Assembly (NCBI GenBank): GCA_029866125.1
Contig: JARWZZ010000010.1
Coordinates: 1 to 64,000 of the forward strand
Reading direction: 5' to 3'
Source of the DNA: Limnobacter sp.
Lineage (GTDB): Bacteria > Pseudomonadota > Gammaproteobacteria > Burkholderiales > Burkholderiaceae_B
Length of the DNA stretch: 64,000 nt
The position numbers and the translations under genes are program-made. Shown here in pieces: positions 9,201 to 17,292 of the stretch (positions are counted from its first letter, which is position 1; every line of letters begins with the position of its first letter). The notes below the pieces were generated by a model that saw only the letters and a list, made by a program, of their open reading frames with translations, searched no databases and was not told the DNA's origin.

Positions 9201-9495
9201 TGCATGCGGTGTGTATGGCCCCGCTTTCAGTGCCTCCTCCCGCTGGTTTGCTTAAAAATTGATTTTGGGCTCACATCATGAGCCTCTAGTGGACGGGGTT
9301 TTGGGTCTGCAGGTGATTCGGTCTTTTGTACTGAAGGCATTGTGTTGAGTCTAGTCTTTGCATGGATGTGGATGTACTTGAGTATCAGGTAGGGGTAATA
9401 AGTTCAGCTTGTTAGGCATTTGTGGTAAGCGCAGTTACCATCTTTTGGCGGATGCTGCGGGTGTGGGGCGATCTAAGGTATGATCAAAAAATAGA

Positions 9496-9511
9496 TCAAA
9501 CGATCGTTTGA
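9496..9511. promoter_or_regulatory. Perfect 16-bp palindrome, candidate TetR-type (FadR/PsrA-like) operator
   Basis: TCAAACGATCGTTTGA is a perfect palindrome, 43 bp before the ATG of the CoA-transferase gene. CAAAC...GTTTG half-sites are typical of TetR-family regulators of fatty-acid catabolism, such as PsrA-like proteins; that link is inference. No regulator gene is nearby and no second copy was noticed upstream of the other fad genes in the window. Confidence 0.55.
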
Positions 9512-9554
9512 ATCAGTTTGATTTTGGAACAACTTGAAACAACCGGAAATACTG

Positions 9555-10535
9555 ATGATGACTACACTGATTGCCCCATTGGCTGATGCCTCTTTGCTCG
9601 AAGGCATAACCGTTCTAGACCTATCGCGCAACTTGCCCGGCCCAGCTTGTGCATTGATTCTGCAAGAAATGGGTGCAAAAGTGGTCAAGCTGGAGCCGCC
9701 ACACGGCGACGATGCCAAGAGCATGCCCATGCTTTACAGCGCGCTGAACAGCAATAAAACAATTGTGACAGCAGATTTCCGCACGCCTGAAGGCATTCAA
9801 ATTCTGAAAGACCATGCATCAAAATGTGATGTGCTGATTGAGGGCTTCCGCCCCGGCGTGATGGCTGAAATGGGTTGCAGCTACGACACCTTAAAGGCGT
9901 TAAACCCAAGGCTGGTGATGGTAAGCATCACGGGCTATGGCCAAACTGGCCCCGACAGCCACAAGGCTGGGCATGACATCAACTACCTTGCAGCCAGTGG
10001 CCTACTCAAGCGCTTGCAGACAGCCGATGGCCAGTTGGCCATGCCGGGAATGCAGTTGGGTGATGTCTTTGGCGGCACGGCCATGGGCGCAATTGGTGCT
10101 TTGGCTGGTTTGTTAAAAGCCCAGCGCACGGGGCAGGGCACGTATGTGGATGTGGGTATGACTGAAGGCTTAAAGGGCTTGAACATTTTGCCCGGTGCCA
10201 TGCAGCAAATGTGGAAAATGATGAGCGGCAAGGAAATGCCGCATCAAGAGGATTTGTTAAGCGGTGGCTTGGCCTGTTACAACCTGTATCAAACCGCTGA
10301 CAACCACACCTTGGTGGTGGGTGCGTTGGAACATCGCTTTTGGAAGCCCTTTTGCATTGCCATTGGTAAGGAAGAGTGGAGCGACCTGCATTGGAGCCGT
10401 GGTGTGATGCCCGGTACACCGAAGGCCCGTGAAATTCGCGAGGCCACTAGGGCCTACATTGCCACCCAACCCTTGCAATATTGGTTGGGCAAATTGGAAG
10501 GCGTGGATTGCTGTGTGAATAGCGTCAATCAGTAA
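9555..10535 (+). CDS. CaiB/BaiF family CoA-transferase (alpha-methylacyl-CoA racemase-like), C-terminally short
   Basis: 326 residues from the ATG at 9555 (an in-frame TTG at 9534 is less likely). The N-terminus GITVLDLSRNLPGPACALIL and KVVKLEPPHGDD are typical of class III CoA-transferases. The catalytic Asp is ~141 in AGHDINYLAASG, a form closest to alpha-methylacyl-CoA racemase. Racemases of this type run ~360-400 residues, and here the protein stops at LEGVDCCVNSVNQ, where relatives read D-x-CV-x-PV and continue. The downstream sequence has stops in all frames and no continuing homology, so the last ~30-60 residues are missing. It may still be folded, or be decaying. Likely role is branched-chain or bile-acid-like acyl-CoA metabolism, in keeping with the fad genes around it. 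Confidence 0.8.
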   Translation: MMTTLIAPLADASLLEGITVLDLSRNLPGPACALILQEMGAKVVKLEPPHGDDAKSMPMLYSALNSNKTIVTADFRTPEGIQILKDHASKCDVLIEGFRPGVMAEMGCSYDTLKALNPRLVMVSITGYGQTGPDSHKAGHDINYLAASGLLKRLQTADGQLAMPGMQLGDVFGGTAMGAIGALAGLLKAQRTGQGTYVDVGMTEGLKGLNILPGAMQQMWKMMSGKEMPHQEDLLSGGLACYNLYQTADNHTLVVGALEHRFWKPFCIAIGKEEWSDLHWSRGVMPGTPKAREIREATRAYIATQPLQYWLGKLEGVDCCVNSVNQ

Positions 10536-10562
10536 GGCCAATAAGTAGGGCCAAATAAGTAG
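10536..10562. repeat. Imperfect 13/14-bp tandem duplication after the CoA-transferase stop
   Basis: GGCCAATAAGTAG (10536-10548) is followed by GGCCAAATAAGTAG (10549-10562). The duplication sits exactly where the coding sequence appears cut short, consistent with a rearrangement scar. Confidence 0.7.
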
Positions 10563-10702
10563 AGTTGATCAATCGCATGAACAATTTGGCAACTGCTTAG
10601 GCTTTGGTCCGTTCCTTTTCAGTTTTTTTTAGGAACTCTCTAAGCCAAACGACCACTCATTTGCGGGCCTTGCATTTTGGCCCGTCTTTATTTGAGGTGT
10701 TC

Positions 10703-12079
10703 ATGTTCAGTTTCAACAGGTCGGCCAAACCCATGGGGCCGCCATCGCAGGCCAATCCCTCACCCAATTCGGCATCCAGCTCAATTTCCGGCTCAAACTC
10801 CAGCTCAGCATCCATCTCGTCAACTGCAGTTTCCTTGGGGTGGGGTTTCGCAAAGCAGCTCAATCAGCTACACAATGGGATGAAGATCAAAGGCGTGCAG
10901 CACAGCGAAAACCTGACGGAAGAACAAACTCAATACGTGGCAAGCTGCCTGGGCTTACAACTTTCAAAGTTTCATGGTGTGGCTGAATTGCGCGAAGCGG
11001 TCGCTGACCGGGTAGATCGATTTGTGAACCGTTTGAATCCCGAGAAGCCGCGCGAACGATTTTTCAATCAAGATTTATCGATGCGGCGGGAATTGATGCG
11101 GAAAGGTTTGGACCGCCCGGGCAGCCTTGATTTTGCGATGCCAAGTGCCAAGAAGGACAAGGTTGAAAGCAAACCAGATTATTTTGAGTTGCAGCGCCAA
11201 GGGGAGCTGACTCGCAAGTTGAGCCATGGCAACGCAGCATCTCGCGCTTTTGTGTTGGGCCTTTTTGCGGGCATCAATCAAGCAAAAAGCGACCGCGTGC
11301 TGGACTTGATGCAAAGTACCCACTGCCATGTGTATGTGGATGATTATCAAGCCGTCCCATCCAAAATTTCCATCCTGTTTGGCCTAAGCTCGAATACCTC
11401 GGATGCGGTTCAGAATGTGGCCACGTTTGCAAATCGAGTGGGCTCGAAGTACGCCGAATGTCGTGAGTTGGCCGACCATTTTGTGGACCTTGTGAAAGAT
11501 GGGCGCGCCCAGTTGGAGGAGGTGTCTGGTTACTCCCTGGGTGGCGGGTTGGCCCAGGGCTTCTTGGCAAGGGTTAATGTGCAAATACCGCTTGACCCGC
11601 AGCCAGCCAGCATTTTGCTGGACCCACAACTATTGAACAACAGGCAAGCCCGCTTCATGACCAAAGGCGTGACCGAAGGCGTGACCGAGGCCACGGCCCA
11701 CCCCTATGATTGGACTCAGCCGCGCGGTTTGATGGTGACTTTAAATTACCCGCCTAAACCTGCGCCCAATTTGGTACACATCATGAAAGGCGCTGCAGGC
11801 TACAAGTACCCGGGCCTTGCTGAGTTGCAATTGGTGCTTAAAAAGGACGATGGGTTTGAAAGGGTAGTCAAGCCCAGTCGCATGGATGGGTTAAAAAGTC
11901 GACTGAAGGGTAAATTGAAAGGCACCCATGTCGTCGAATTAAAAACCCGCGAACCTTTGGCAAATAGCTATGGCTACCATGGGGACCCCCAGTTGTTTGT
12001 CAGCGCTTTGTATCGGTTTACTGGCAGTGAGGGTTTTGAGACGAAGGATTGGTGGCAAATTCACGGGGATAAGGCTTAG
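10703..12079 (+). CDS. Putative alpha/beta-hydrolase (class-3-lipase-like) effector-type protein
   Basis: 458 residues from ATG 10703, which follows TGAGGTG (10693-10699); the frame is open to 10604 but with no better start. The first ~45 residues are Ser/Pro/Ala/Asn-rich and flexible with no signal peptide, like type III effector N-termini. A lipase-type nucleophile elbow GYSLGGGLAQGFLARV (Ser ~278) is preceded by ELADHFVDLVKDG, and ILLDPQLLNNRQARF follows. This layout, a GxSxG directly before a helix in a protein of this size, resembles class 3 lipases and bacterial lipase-like effectors. Substrate and secretion are unknown. It lies between the CoA-transferase and the ADC-like gene, which suggests no shared pathway beyond possible lipid substrates. 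Confidence 0.6.
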   Translation: MFSFNRSAKPMGPPSQANPSPNSASSSISGSNSSSASISSTAVSLGWGFAKQLNQLHNGMKIKGVQHSENLTEEQTQYVASCLGLQLSKFHGVAELREAVADRVDRFVNRLNPEKPRERFFNQDLSMRRELMRKGLDRPGSLDFAMPSAKKDKVESKPDYFELQRQGELTRKLSHGNAASRAFVLGLFAGINQAKSDRVLDLMQSTHCHVYVDDYQAVPSKISILFGLSSNTSDAVQNVATFANRVGSKYAECRELADHFVDLVKDGRAQLEEVSGYSLGGGLAQGFLARVNVQIPLDPQPASILLDPQLLNNRQARFMTKGVTEGVTEATAHPYDWTQPRGLMVTLNYPPKPAPNLVHIMKGAAGYKYPGLAELQLVLKKDDGFERVVKPSRMDGLKSRLKGKLKGTHVVELKTREPLANSYGYHGDPQLFVSALYRFTGSEGFETKDWWQIHGDKA

Positions 12080-12158
12080 AAATACAGGTCAAACTGTGTG
12101 AAAATGTGAGTAGAAGACATCTATAACAAAAGCATATTTCCCAGAGTAACTTGACAGC

Positions 12159-12839
12159 ATGACGCCCACTGAATCGATCGCAGAATTGCCCGCCCCTTGG
12201 AGCCTAACCGGCACGGGCCTCATTATGGTGCTGAAAGGCCAGCGCCTTCTGATGGTTGTGGATTATCAAACCGCAGACTGTGGTCCTTATCAAGAGTTGC
12301 TGTACATCCCTGGTAAGGCGGTTTTTGGCGGGCAAAAGCGTTACACCATCAGTGATATTTATGTCAGCTCCATGTCCAGCGTGGTCAACGGCCGCCGCAA
12401 TTGGGGCATTCCTAAAATTCTGGCTGAATTCAAACGTACAGAAAATGGTGCGCGTGTGCAAGTGCAATTGGAGGCCATGGCGGGTGCGGGCAACAAGCCC
12501 ACTGCCAAGCAAGTGTCTGCAGAATTTCCCCAGTGGGTGGCTGAAAGCCAATCCGAAGGCCCGTTTTTCAAAGTGGATTACGAGGCTTACGGCCCCAGCA
12601 TCCCCATTTCCACAGCCTACATTCCAGCCCTGTTCACCCGGCTAGGCCAAACCACTGAACACGGGGACACTTTCCTGTACAAGCCCCATGCACAGGGTCG
12701 TGCCACCGTCGCCAAAATCCATGACCTGCAGGTGCTTGACACCCAACTGTTCCCAGATGTTCAACGCAAAGACGTTTTGATGGCTTTTGCCCTCAGCCCG
12801 TTTGCGATGGTATTCCCCATTCCCGAAAAACTGGCTTGA
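12159..12839 (+). CDS. Acetoacetate decarboxylase-like protein
   Basis: 226 residues resembling the acetoacetate decarboxylase superfamily. YTISDIYVSSMSSVVNGRRN is followed by WGIPKILAEF, where the Lys (~86) corresponds to the Schiff-base Lys after the WGxPK motif. In this superfamily many members are not acetoacetate decarboxylases, so substrate is open. No strong ribosome site precedes ATG 12159. The neighbours are lipid-related (CoA-transferase before, fadD after), so a keto-acid or lipid-derived substrate is plausible inference. Confidence 0.68.
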   Translation: MTPTESIAELPAPWSLTGTGLIMVLKGQRLLMVVDYQTADCGPYQELLYIPGKAVFGGQKRYTISDIYVSSMSSVVNGRRNWGIPKILAEFKRTENGARVQVQLEAMAGAGNKPTAKQVSAEFPQWVAESQSEGPFFKVDYEAYGPSIPISTAYIPALFTRLGQTTEHGDTFLYKPHAQGRATVAKIHDLQVLDTQLFPDVQRKDVLMAFALSPFAMVFPIPEKLA

Positions 12840-12984
12840 TGCTTACAGCTAGCTGACTGCTCGCATCCAAAAATGTGAATTGTCAGGTAATATGTAGCAA
12901 GACCGCTAGAAATCAGTCATTGAGATCAGTCAGTTAGCTCAACTCAACAATATAAATTTATAAAAAATCCAGGAGATAGTATCT

Positions 12985-14754
12985 ATGTCAGCACGCCCAG
13001 ATGAGGCAGGACTCGAGTCCACTTCAGCAAAGAAGCCATTCAACGGCTTTGTCAGTCAGGAAGCGCAGGAACTTTTCGAGTCCCGCTACTGGACCAAAAG
13101 CTACCCACCGGGCGTGTCGGCCGACATGCCACCCCTGCGAAACACCAGCCTGTTGGAGTTGGTTAACAAAAGCTTGAAGGACTTTGCTGACCGGCCCGCG
13201 TTCGTGTCCGCCGGTACCGAATTCACGTACCGCCAAGTGGACGAGATGTCGGACCAATTTGCAGGCTATTTGCATTCCATCGGCATCAAGCAAGGTGACG
13301 TGGTTGCCATCATGATGCCCAATGCGGTTCAATTCCCTGTGTGCTTTGTGGGCGCCATGAAGTTGGGTTGTACGCTAACCAACGTCAACCCCCTGTACAC
13401 CGTGCGTGAGTTGAATCACCAGTTGAAAGACAGCGCTGCCACTACCATTGTTGTGTTTGAGAACTTCGCCAAAACCTTGCAAGAAGCGCTGGAAGGCACC
13501 CAAGTCAAAAACATCGTGATTACGCAGTTGGGCGATTTGATTGGTGGCTTCAAAGGCATGTTGATTAACTTTGTAATGCGCAAAGTGAAAAAGATGGTGC
13601 CAGCCTACAATTTGCCTGCAGCCACCCCAGTCAAGGCTGCTTTGGCAAAAGGCAAGGGCGTTGCATACCCCAAGCCCAACATCAAGCTGGATGACGTGGC
13701 CTTGCTGCAATACACCGGCGGTACCACTGGTGTGTCCAAAGGTGCAATGCTGACCCAGCGCAACCTGTTGTCCAACATGGAGCAGGGTTTGGCGTGGATG
13801 TCCGAAGCGATTGGCAAAGAGCCTATTTGTGTCGTAACCATGTTGCCGCTGTATCACATTTACGCGTTGGCAGTGAACTGCATGTTGTTCATGACTTTCG
13901 GTGCCCGTAACATTTTGATTGCCAACCCGCGCGATGTGGGTACGGTTATGAAGATGCTGCGCAACGAGAAGTTCCACGTTGTTACTGCTGTAAACACTTT
14001 GTTTAACGCATTCCTAAACAACGAAGAGTTTTGTAACCGTGATTTCTCAGACATGAAGTTTGCCATGTCTGGCGGTATGGCCTTGCAGCAGCCCATCGCT
14101 GAACGTTGGTTCAAAGTAACCGGTTGCGCCATTTCCGAAGGGTTTGGTATGACTGAAACTTCGCCCGTGGTGTCCGTACCGCCCTTGCATGGTATGGAGC
14201 GCCCCGCTTTCCGCGGCAACGTGGGCCTGCCGATTGTGGGCACCGAAGTGCGCCTGCGTCGTGACGATGGCCTTTGGGCTGGCCTGGACGAGCCGGGTGA
14301 AATTTGTGTGAGAGGCCCGCAGGTGATGTTGGGTTACCTCAACCGCCCCGAGGAAACCGCCAAAACCATCGACAGCGAAGGCTGGTTGGCCACTGGTGAC
14401 ATTGGCACGATGGACAAAGACGGCTACCTGAAAATTGTAGACCGCAAGAAGGACATGATTATTGTGTCCGGTTTCAACGTGTTCCCCAATGAGATTGAAG
14501 ACGTTGTGGCCCAGCACCCCGGCGTGTTGGAATGTGGCGTGGTGGGCGTGCCCGACCCAGTCACAGGTGAGAAGGTCAAGCTGGTGGTGGTCAAGAAAGA
14601 CCCGGCCATTACCAAGGAAGATTTGATTGCGCATTGCCGTCAAAACCTGACTGGGTACAAAATTCCATCCTTCGTGGAATTCCGCAGTGATTTGCCGAAA
14701 ACACCGGTGGGCAAAATTTTGCGCCGCGAGTTGCGGGACAAACCAAAGGCTTAA
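12985..14754 (+). CDS. fadD: Long-chain fatty-acid--CoA ligase (FadD)
   Basis: 589 residues, an adenylate-forming enzyme activating fatty acids with ATP and CoA. Visible motifs in order: YTGGTTGVSKGA (~242-253, ATP/P-loop), EGFGMTETSPVV (~385), GWLATGDIGTMDKDGY with VDRKKDMIIVSGFNVFPNEI (FACS signature and hinge, ~470-505), and PKTPVGKILRRELRD with the catalytic Lys near the end. ATG 12985 follows AGGAGA. Full family length, single-gene unit closed by a terminator at 14780. It supplies the acyl-CoA used by FadE and the trifunctional enzyme encoded upstream. Confidence 0.95.
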   Translation: MSARPDEAGLESTSAKKPFNGFVSQEAQELFESRYWTKSYPPGVSADMPPLRNTSLLELVNKSLKDFADRPAFVSAGTEFTYRQVDEMSDQFAGYLHSIGIKQGDVVAIMMPNAVQFPVCFVGAMKLGCTLTNVNPLYTVRELNHQLKDSAATTIVVFENFAKTLQEALEGTQVKNIVITQLGDLIGGFKGMLINFVMRKVKKMVPAYNLPAATPVKAALAKGKGVAYPKPNIKLDDVALLQYTGGTTGVSKGAMLTQRNLLSNMEQGLAWMSEAIGKEPICVVTMLPLYHIYALAVNCMLFMTFGARNILIANPRDVGTVMKMLRNEKFHVVTAVNTLFNAFLNNEEFCNRDFSDMKFAMSGGMALQQPIAERWFKVTGCAISEGFGMTETSPVVSVPPLHGMERPAFRGNVGLPIVGTEVRLRRDDGLWAGLDEPGEICVRGPQVMLGYLNRPEETAKTIDSEGWLATGDIGTMDKDGYLKIVDRKKDMIIVSGFNVFPNEIEDVVAQHPGVLECGVVGVPDPVTGEKVKLVVVKKDPAITKEDLIAHCRQNLTGYKIPSFVEFRSDLPKTPVGKILRRELRDKPKA

Positions 14755-14779
14755 TGGGTTGGGTTGTTGATGTGAAAAG

Positions 14780-14804
14780 AGCGGCTCATGAGGCCGCTTT
14801 TTTT
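14780..14804 (+). terminator. Rho-independent terminator after fadD
   Basis: AGCGGC (14780-14785) and GCCGCT (14793-14798) form a GC-rich stem with a 7-nt loop, followed by a run of T residues. Confidence 0.88.
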
Positions 14805-14860
14805 ATGGATTCTCATCAACGGGATAAAGCAGGTAGATTCCAGAAACCAGTTGTAAAAAG

Positions 14861-14886
14861 TCGAATGGCTTTCTCGAATGGCTTTC
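14861..14886. repeat. 13-bp tandem duplication
   Basis: TCGAATGGCTTTC occurs twice back to back between the fadD terminator and the convergent receiver-domain gene. No function is apparent. Confidence 0.8.
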
Positions 14887-14921
14887 TCTATTATTCAGTG
14901 CGATTCACTGGAATGTGATGC

Positions 14922-15302
14922 CTAGGTTGTTGTGAGAACTGAGTTGAGTGCCCTTCGGAGTTCAAACTGAGAACTCCCTTTGGGAGTGGTTTGGAACTTC
15001 GCTAAACCCAGCATATTCACGTTTAGCCAAGACTCAGAGGAATGAATAATTATTTTTCTTTGTAATTGGGTTGGCATGCCATGTAGTGCTGCAGCAACTT
15101 CGGCAGCCTTGGCGTCCAGTACATTTAAATCTACTAAGAAAGCGTCAAATGCTTCGCTATCCGCAAGTTTGTTGAAGTCAACTAATCTGTCAGTTAACTT
15201 GCTAGTCACTTGCGATGGGTAAACCCTGTTAAGCGTATCAATCAGAATCTCCGCTTGAATAGGACTGTCTTCCAGTATCAATAAGCGCATTTGTTGGCCC
15301 AT
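14922..15302 (-). CDS. Stand-alone response-regulator receiver domain (CheY-like)
   Basis: 126 residues, one receiver domain and no output domain. The acidic pair is Glu11-Asp12 in LLILEDSPIQAE, the phospho-acceptor Asp ~58 is in FDAFLVDLNVLD, and the Ser/Thr position and conserved Lys are approximated by IIIHSS and TPKG (Lys ~108). An in-frame ATG at 15290 (MRLLIL) is an alternative start, since no strong ribosome site precedes either. No histidine kinase is nearby. Its minus-strand neighbours are an orphan HicB-like gene and a surface protein gene. It may relay a signal to or from a distant kinase. Confidence 0.75.
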   Translation of the reverse strand: MGQQMRLLILEDSPIQAEILIDTLNRVYPSQVTSKLTDRLVDFNKLADSEAFDAFLVDLNVLDAKAAEVAAALHGMPTQLQRKIIIHSSESWLNVNMLGLAKFQTTPKGSSQFELRRALNSVLTTT

Positions 15303-15343
15303 GATGTCAACAATTTGAGGGGAGTTCCAAGAAGGCTAAAAAG

Positions 15344-15613
15344 TTATTGGACGACATTCTGGTTGTAAAGTTGGACTTGGGCCATGGTCAAGTTATCAAT
15401 TTCGACGTAAAGTTCGTCCGCCGTTTTCCGGCTTGGTTGGGGTATCTTTTTACTTGCTGCAATTGAATGTGCCATCGCATCAACCAACGCTGACCCAAGT
15501 GCATCCAAGGCCTCCTGTTCAGTTAAATAGTATTGAACAAAGCTTGGGAAATCCGGGAACGTGGCCTCGAATTCCCCAAGATAGGTTTTTCGGATGCGGC
15601 AAGGGTAGTGCAT
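15344..15613 (-). CDS. Orphan HicB-like protein
   Basis: 89 residues with the HicB N-terminal fold signature: YPCRIRKTYLGEFEATFPDF (strand, strand, FPDxP turn), then EQEALDALGSALVDAMA and IPQPSR, as in HicB antitoxins. The usual C-terminal DNA-binding helix-turn-helix or ribbon-helix is not evident; the tail is VEIDNLTMAQVQLYNQ. No HicA toxin (a ~60-80 residue dsRBD-like protein with catalytic His) is found on either side: one neighbour is a receiver domain and the other a 415-residue surface protein. So it is either an orphan antitoxin or a HicB-fold protein put to another use. Confidence 0.65.
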   Translation of the reverse strand: MHYPCRIRKTYLGEFEATFPDFPSFVQYYLTEQEALDALGSALVDAMAHSIAASKKIPQPSRKTADELYVEIDNLTMAQVQLYNQNVVQ

Positions 15614-15636
15614 AGAGCGTTTGCACCTGGCCTTGA

Positions 15637-16884
15637 TTATTGACCCAATAGCCCAGTTAAGCCGGCTAAGGGGTTGTCAAATCCAGCACCACTACTCACC
15701 GGCTGTACGTCACCACCCAGCACATCTGCTACCAATCCCAAAACACCAGAAGGGTCTTGAGCTGCAGGTTCTGCCAATGCGTCGCCCAACTGGTTAACGC
15801 CATCTGCTAGGGTTTCGACCACATCACCTACGGGCTGTGTGAGTGCATCCAGTGGGGCCAGCACCGAGTCTGGGTTTGTTAAATCAGTCAAACCTTCAGA
15901 CACTTGGTCTAGGGTTTGCGGTACACCACCATTTTGCTCACCTGAGTTACCCACGACTGGGCCAAGTAGACCAGAGGTGAGCGGTTCTAAAACGCTTGCA
16001 TCGTTTGTAAGTGAGAAGCCCACGTTGGCCAAGCCTTGGGCAACACCATCGGTTACACCCCCATTCGAGCCTAATGTTTGTGAGAGTGGGTCAATCAGAG
16101 GGGCAAGCGCATCAAGTGGAGGTGCAGTAAAGGCTTCATCCAGGCCGGTTGAAACCGCGTTAACCAAGCCAACCAAGCCGCCTTCTAGGGATCCACCCGC
16201 GGCGCTGTTGGGGTCACCCACCACTGCACCCAATACATCGCCTAGTCCTGTAGGTTCGTCCGCCCCAGCCAATGTACCGCCAACCATAGCCAACACATCG
16301 GCCACGGGGTCAGTGACGCCAGTTAAAGGTGCAAGTGGGGTTGCATTCACTCCATCACCCAAGTTCTCAACGCCGCCCGCCAAGCCGTTTGCAGCCCCTG
16401 CACCATTTTCTGGAGCGGGGCTGGCGCCATCTTGATCGTCATCATCCAGCAAAAAGCCTACACCCACTGCGCCAGCGAGTGCCGCCAAAGCACCGCCTCC
16501 ACCAGCAAAAAGGCCTGCACCCAATAGACCCGTGACAGCGTCCTCGTCACCCTCTTGCTTTTCTAGCACTGCGGGATTGATGTCATTGGCCACTTCGAAC
16601 AATTCAATGCCCTCACCCAAGGCAACCACCTTTGTGCGGCTTGCGCCTCCGGCCAAGTCGGATGGCAGCGCTTCAAGACGTGCACTGGCACCGGGTTGAA
16701 TGACCAAAAGCCCGTTGCCCTGGCCTTTTGCCAAGGGTGGCAGGGCCACTTCCATTGGCGTTGCGCTGTTGTTTTTGATGACATCACCCCAAGCCAGTCC
16801 TTGGCCTTGGTCAATGTTGAGTACTTGTCCGTCTCTGAGAACCTGTGCGCCCGCGTTGGGTGTGTTGAGTTTACCGACCTGCAT
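15637..16884 (-). CDS. Acidic low-complexity surface-type protein with retention-module-like N-terminus
   Basis: 415 residues. Residues ~1-110 read like a short beta-rich module (LRDGQVLNIDQGQGLAWGD, VIQPGASARLEALP), reminiscent of the LapA/BapA-type retention or FecR-like modules. A Gly/Ala hydrophobic stretch follows (LLGAGLFAGGGGALAALAGA), then DDDDQD, then ~250 residues of Gly/Leu/Val/Pro/Asp-rich quasi-repeats built on PLxxLxxPLxxxL. No Cys-rich or enzymatic motif is present. Start ATG 16884 is supported by AGAGGA just upstream. A longer paralogue with the same architecture is at 48275-49915 on the same strand. Surface location is inference; no signal peptide is evident. Confidence 0.6.
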   Translation of the reverse strand: MQVGKLNTPNAGAQVLRDGQVLNIDQGQGLAWGDVIKNNSATPMEVALPPLAKGQGNGLLVIQPGASARLEALPSDLAGGASRTKVVALGEGIELFEVANDINPAVLEKQEGDEDAVTGLLGAGLFAGGGGALAALAGAVGVGFLLDDDDQDGASPAPENGAGAANGLAGGVENLGDGVNATPLAPLTGVTDPVADVLAMVGGTLAGADEPTGLGDVLGAVVGDPNSAAGGSLEGGLVGLVNAVSTGLDEAFTAPPLDALAPLIDPLSQTLGSNGGVTDGVAQGLANVGFSLTNDASVLEPLTSGLLGPVVGNSGEQNGGVPQTLDQVSEGLTDLTNPDSVLAPLDALTQPVGDVVETLADGVNQLGDALAEPAAQDPSGVLGLVADVLGGDVQPVSSGAGFDNPLAGLTGLLGQ

Positions 16885-17034
16885 TACTGATCCTCTAGAT
16901 TAAAAGCGCTGACAATGCGACATACGCTGCACAAATAATTATCGCAGTAAGTTTTAAATTGTAAATTTACTGGCTGTGTTCAATTTTTCAAATTTACATC
17001 AAGTGTTAATTTAATACAAGAGTGTTATTTGACA

Positions 17035-17061
17035 AAAGGGTTCGCTTAGAGTGAACCCTTT
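17035..17061. other. 9-bp inverted repeat upstream of the surface protein gene
   Basis: AAAGGGTTC (17035-17043) and GAACCCTTT (17053-17061) can pair, in an AT-rich intergenic stretch (16920-17060) that presumably carries the promoter of the minus-strand gene starting at 16884. It could be an operator or a weak terminator; the sequence alone does not decide. Confidence 0.4.
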
Positions 17062-17157
17062 AAATGGAAGTGTCGCAAACCAGAAACCTAAGGCATTTGA
17101 GTTACTTACGTAGTAATTCCAAACTGCGGGAACCCGGAAATAATCTACAATCCCCTC

Positions 17158-17292
17158 ATGGACCCCAACAAACCCCTCGTGCCCAAATGGGCTTGGCCCT
17201 TGCTGGCTTTGGTGCTTGGGCTGGCCACTTCGGCCTGGCTCAGCCCCGACATGCGTGCTGTTTACACCGCTGCATGGGCTGCCTGTTTTTGA
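17158..17292 (+). CDS. Possible 44-residue single-TM protein
   Basis: A short ORF begins MDPNKPLVPKWAWPLLALVL and has one hydrophobic segment followed by a Trp/Ala-rich end. Its last 31 bases overlap antisense with the 3' end of the MFS gene. No strong ribosome site is seen. The sequence looks like a real membrane microprotein but has no recognised family; chance coding over the MFS tail remains possible. Confidence 0.3.
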   Translation: MDPNKPLVPKWAWPLLALVLGLATSAWLSPDMRAVYTAAWAACF

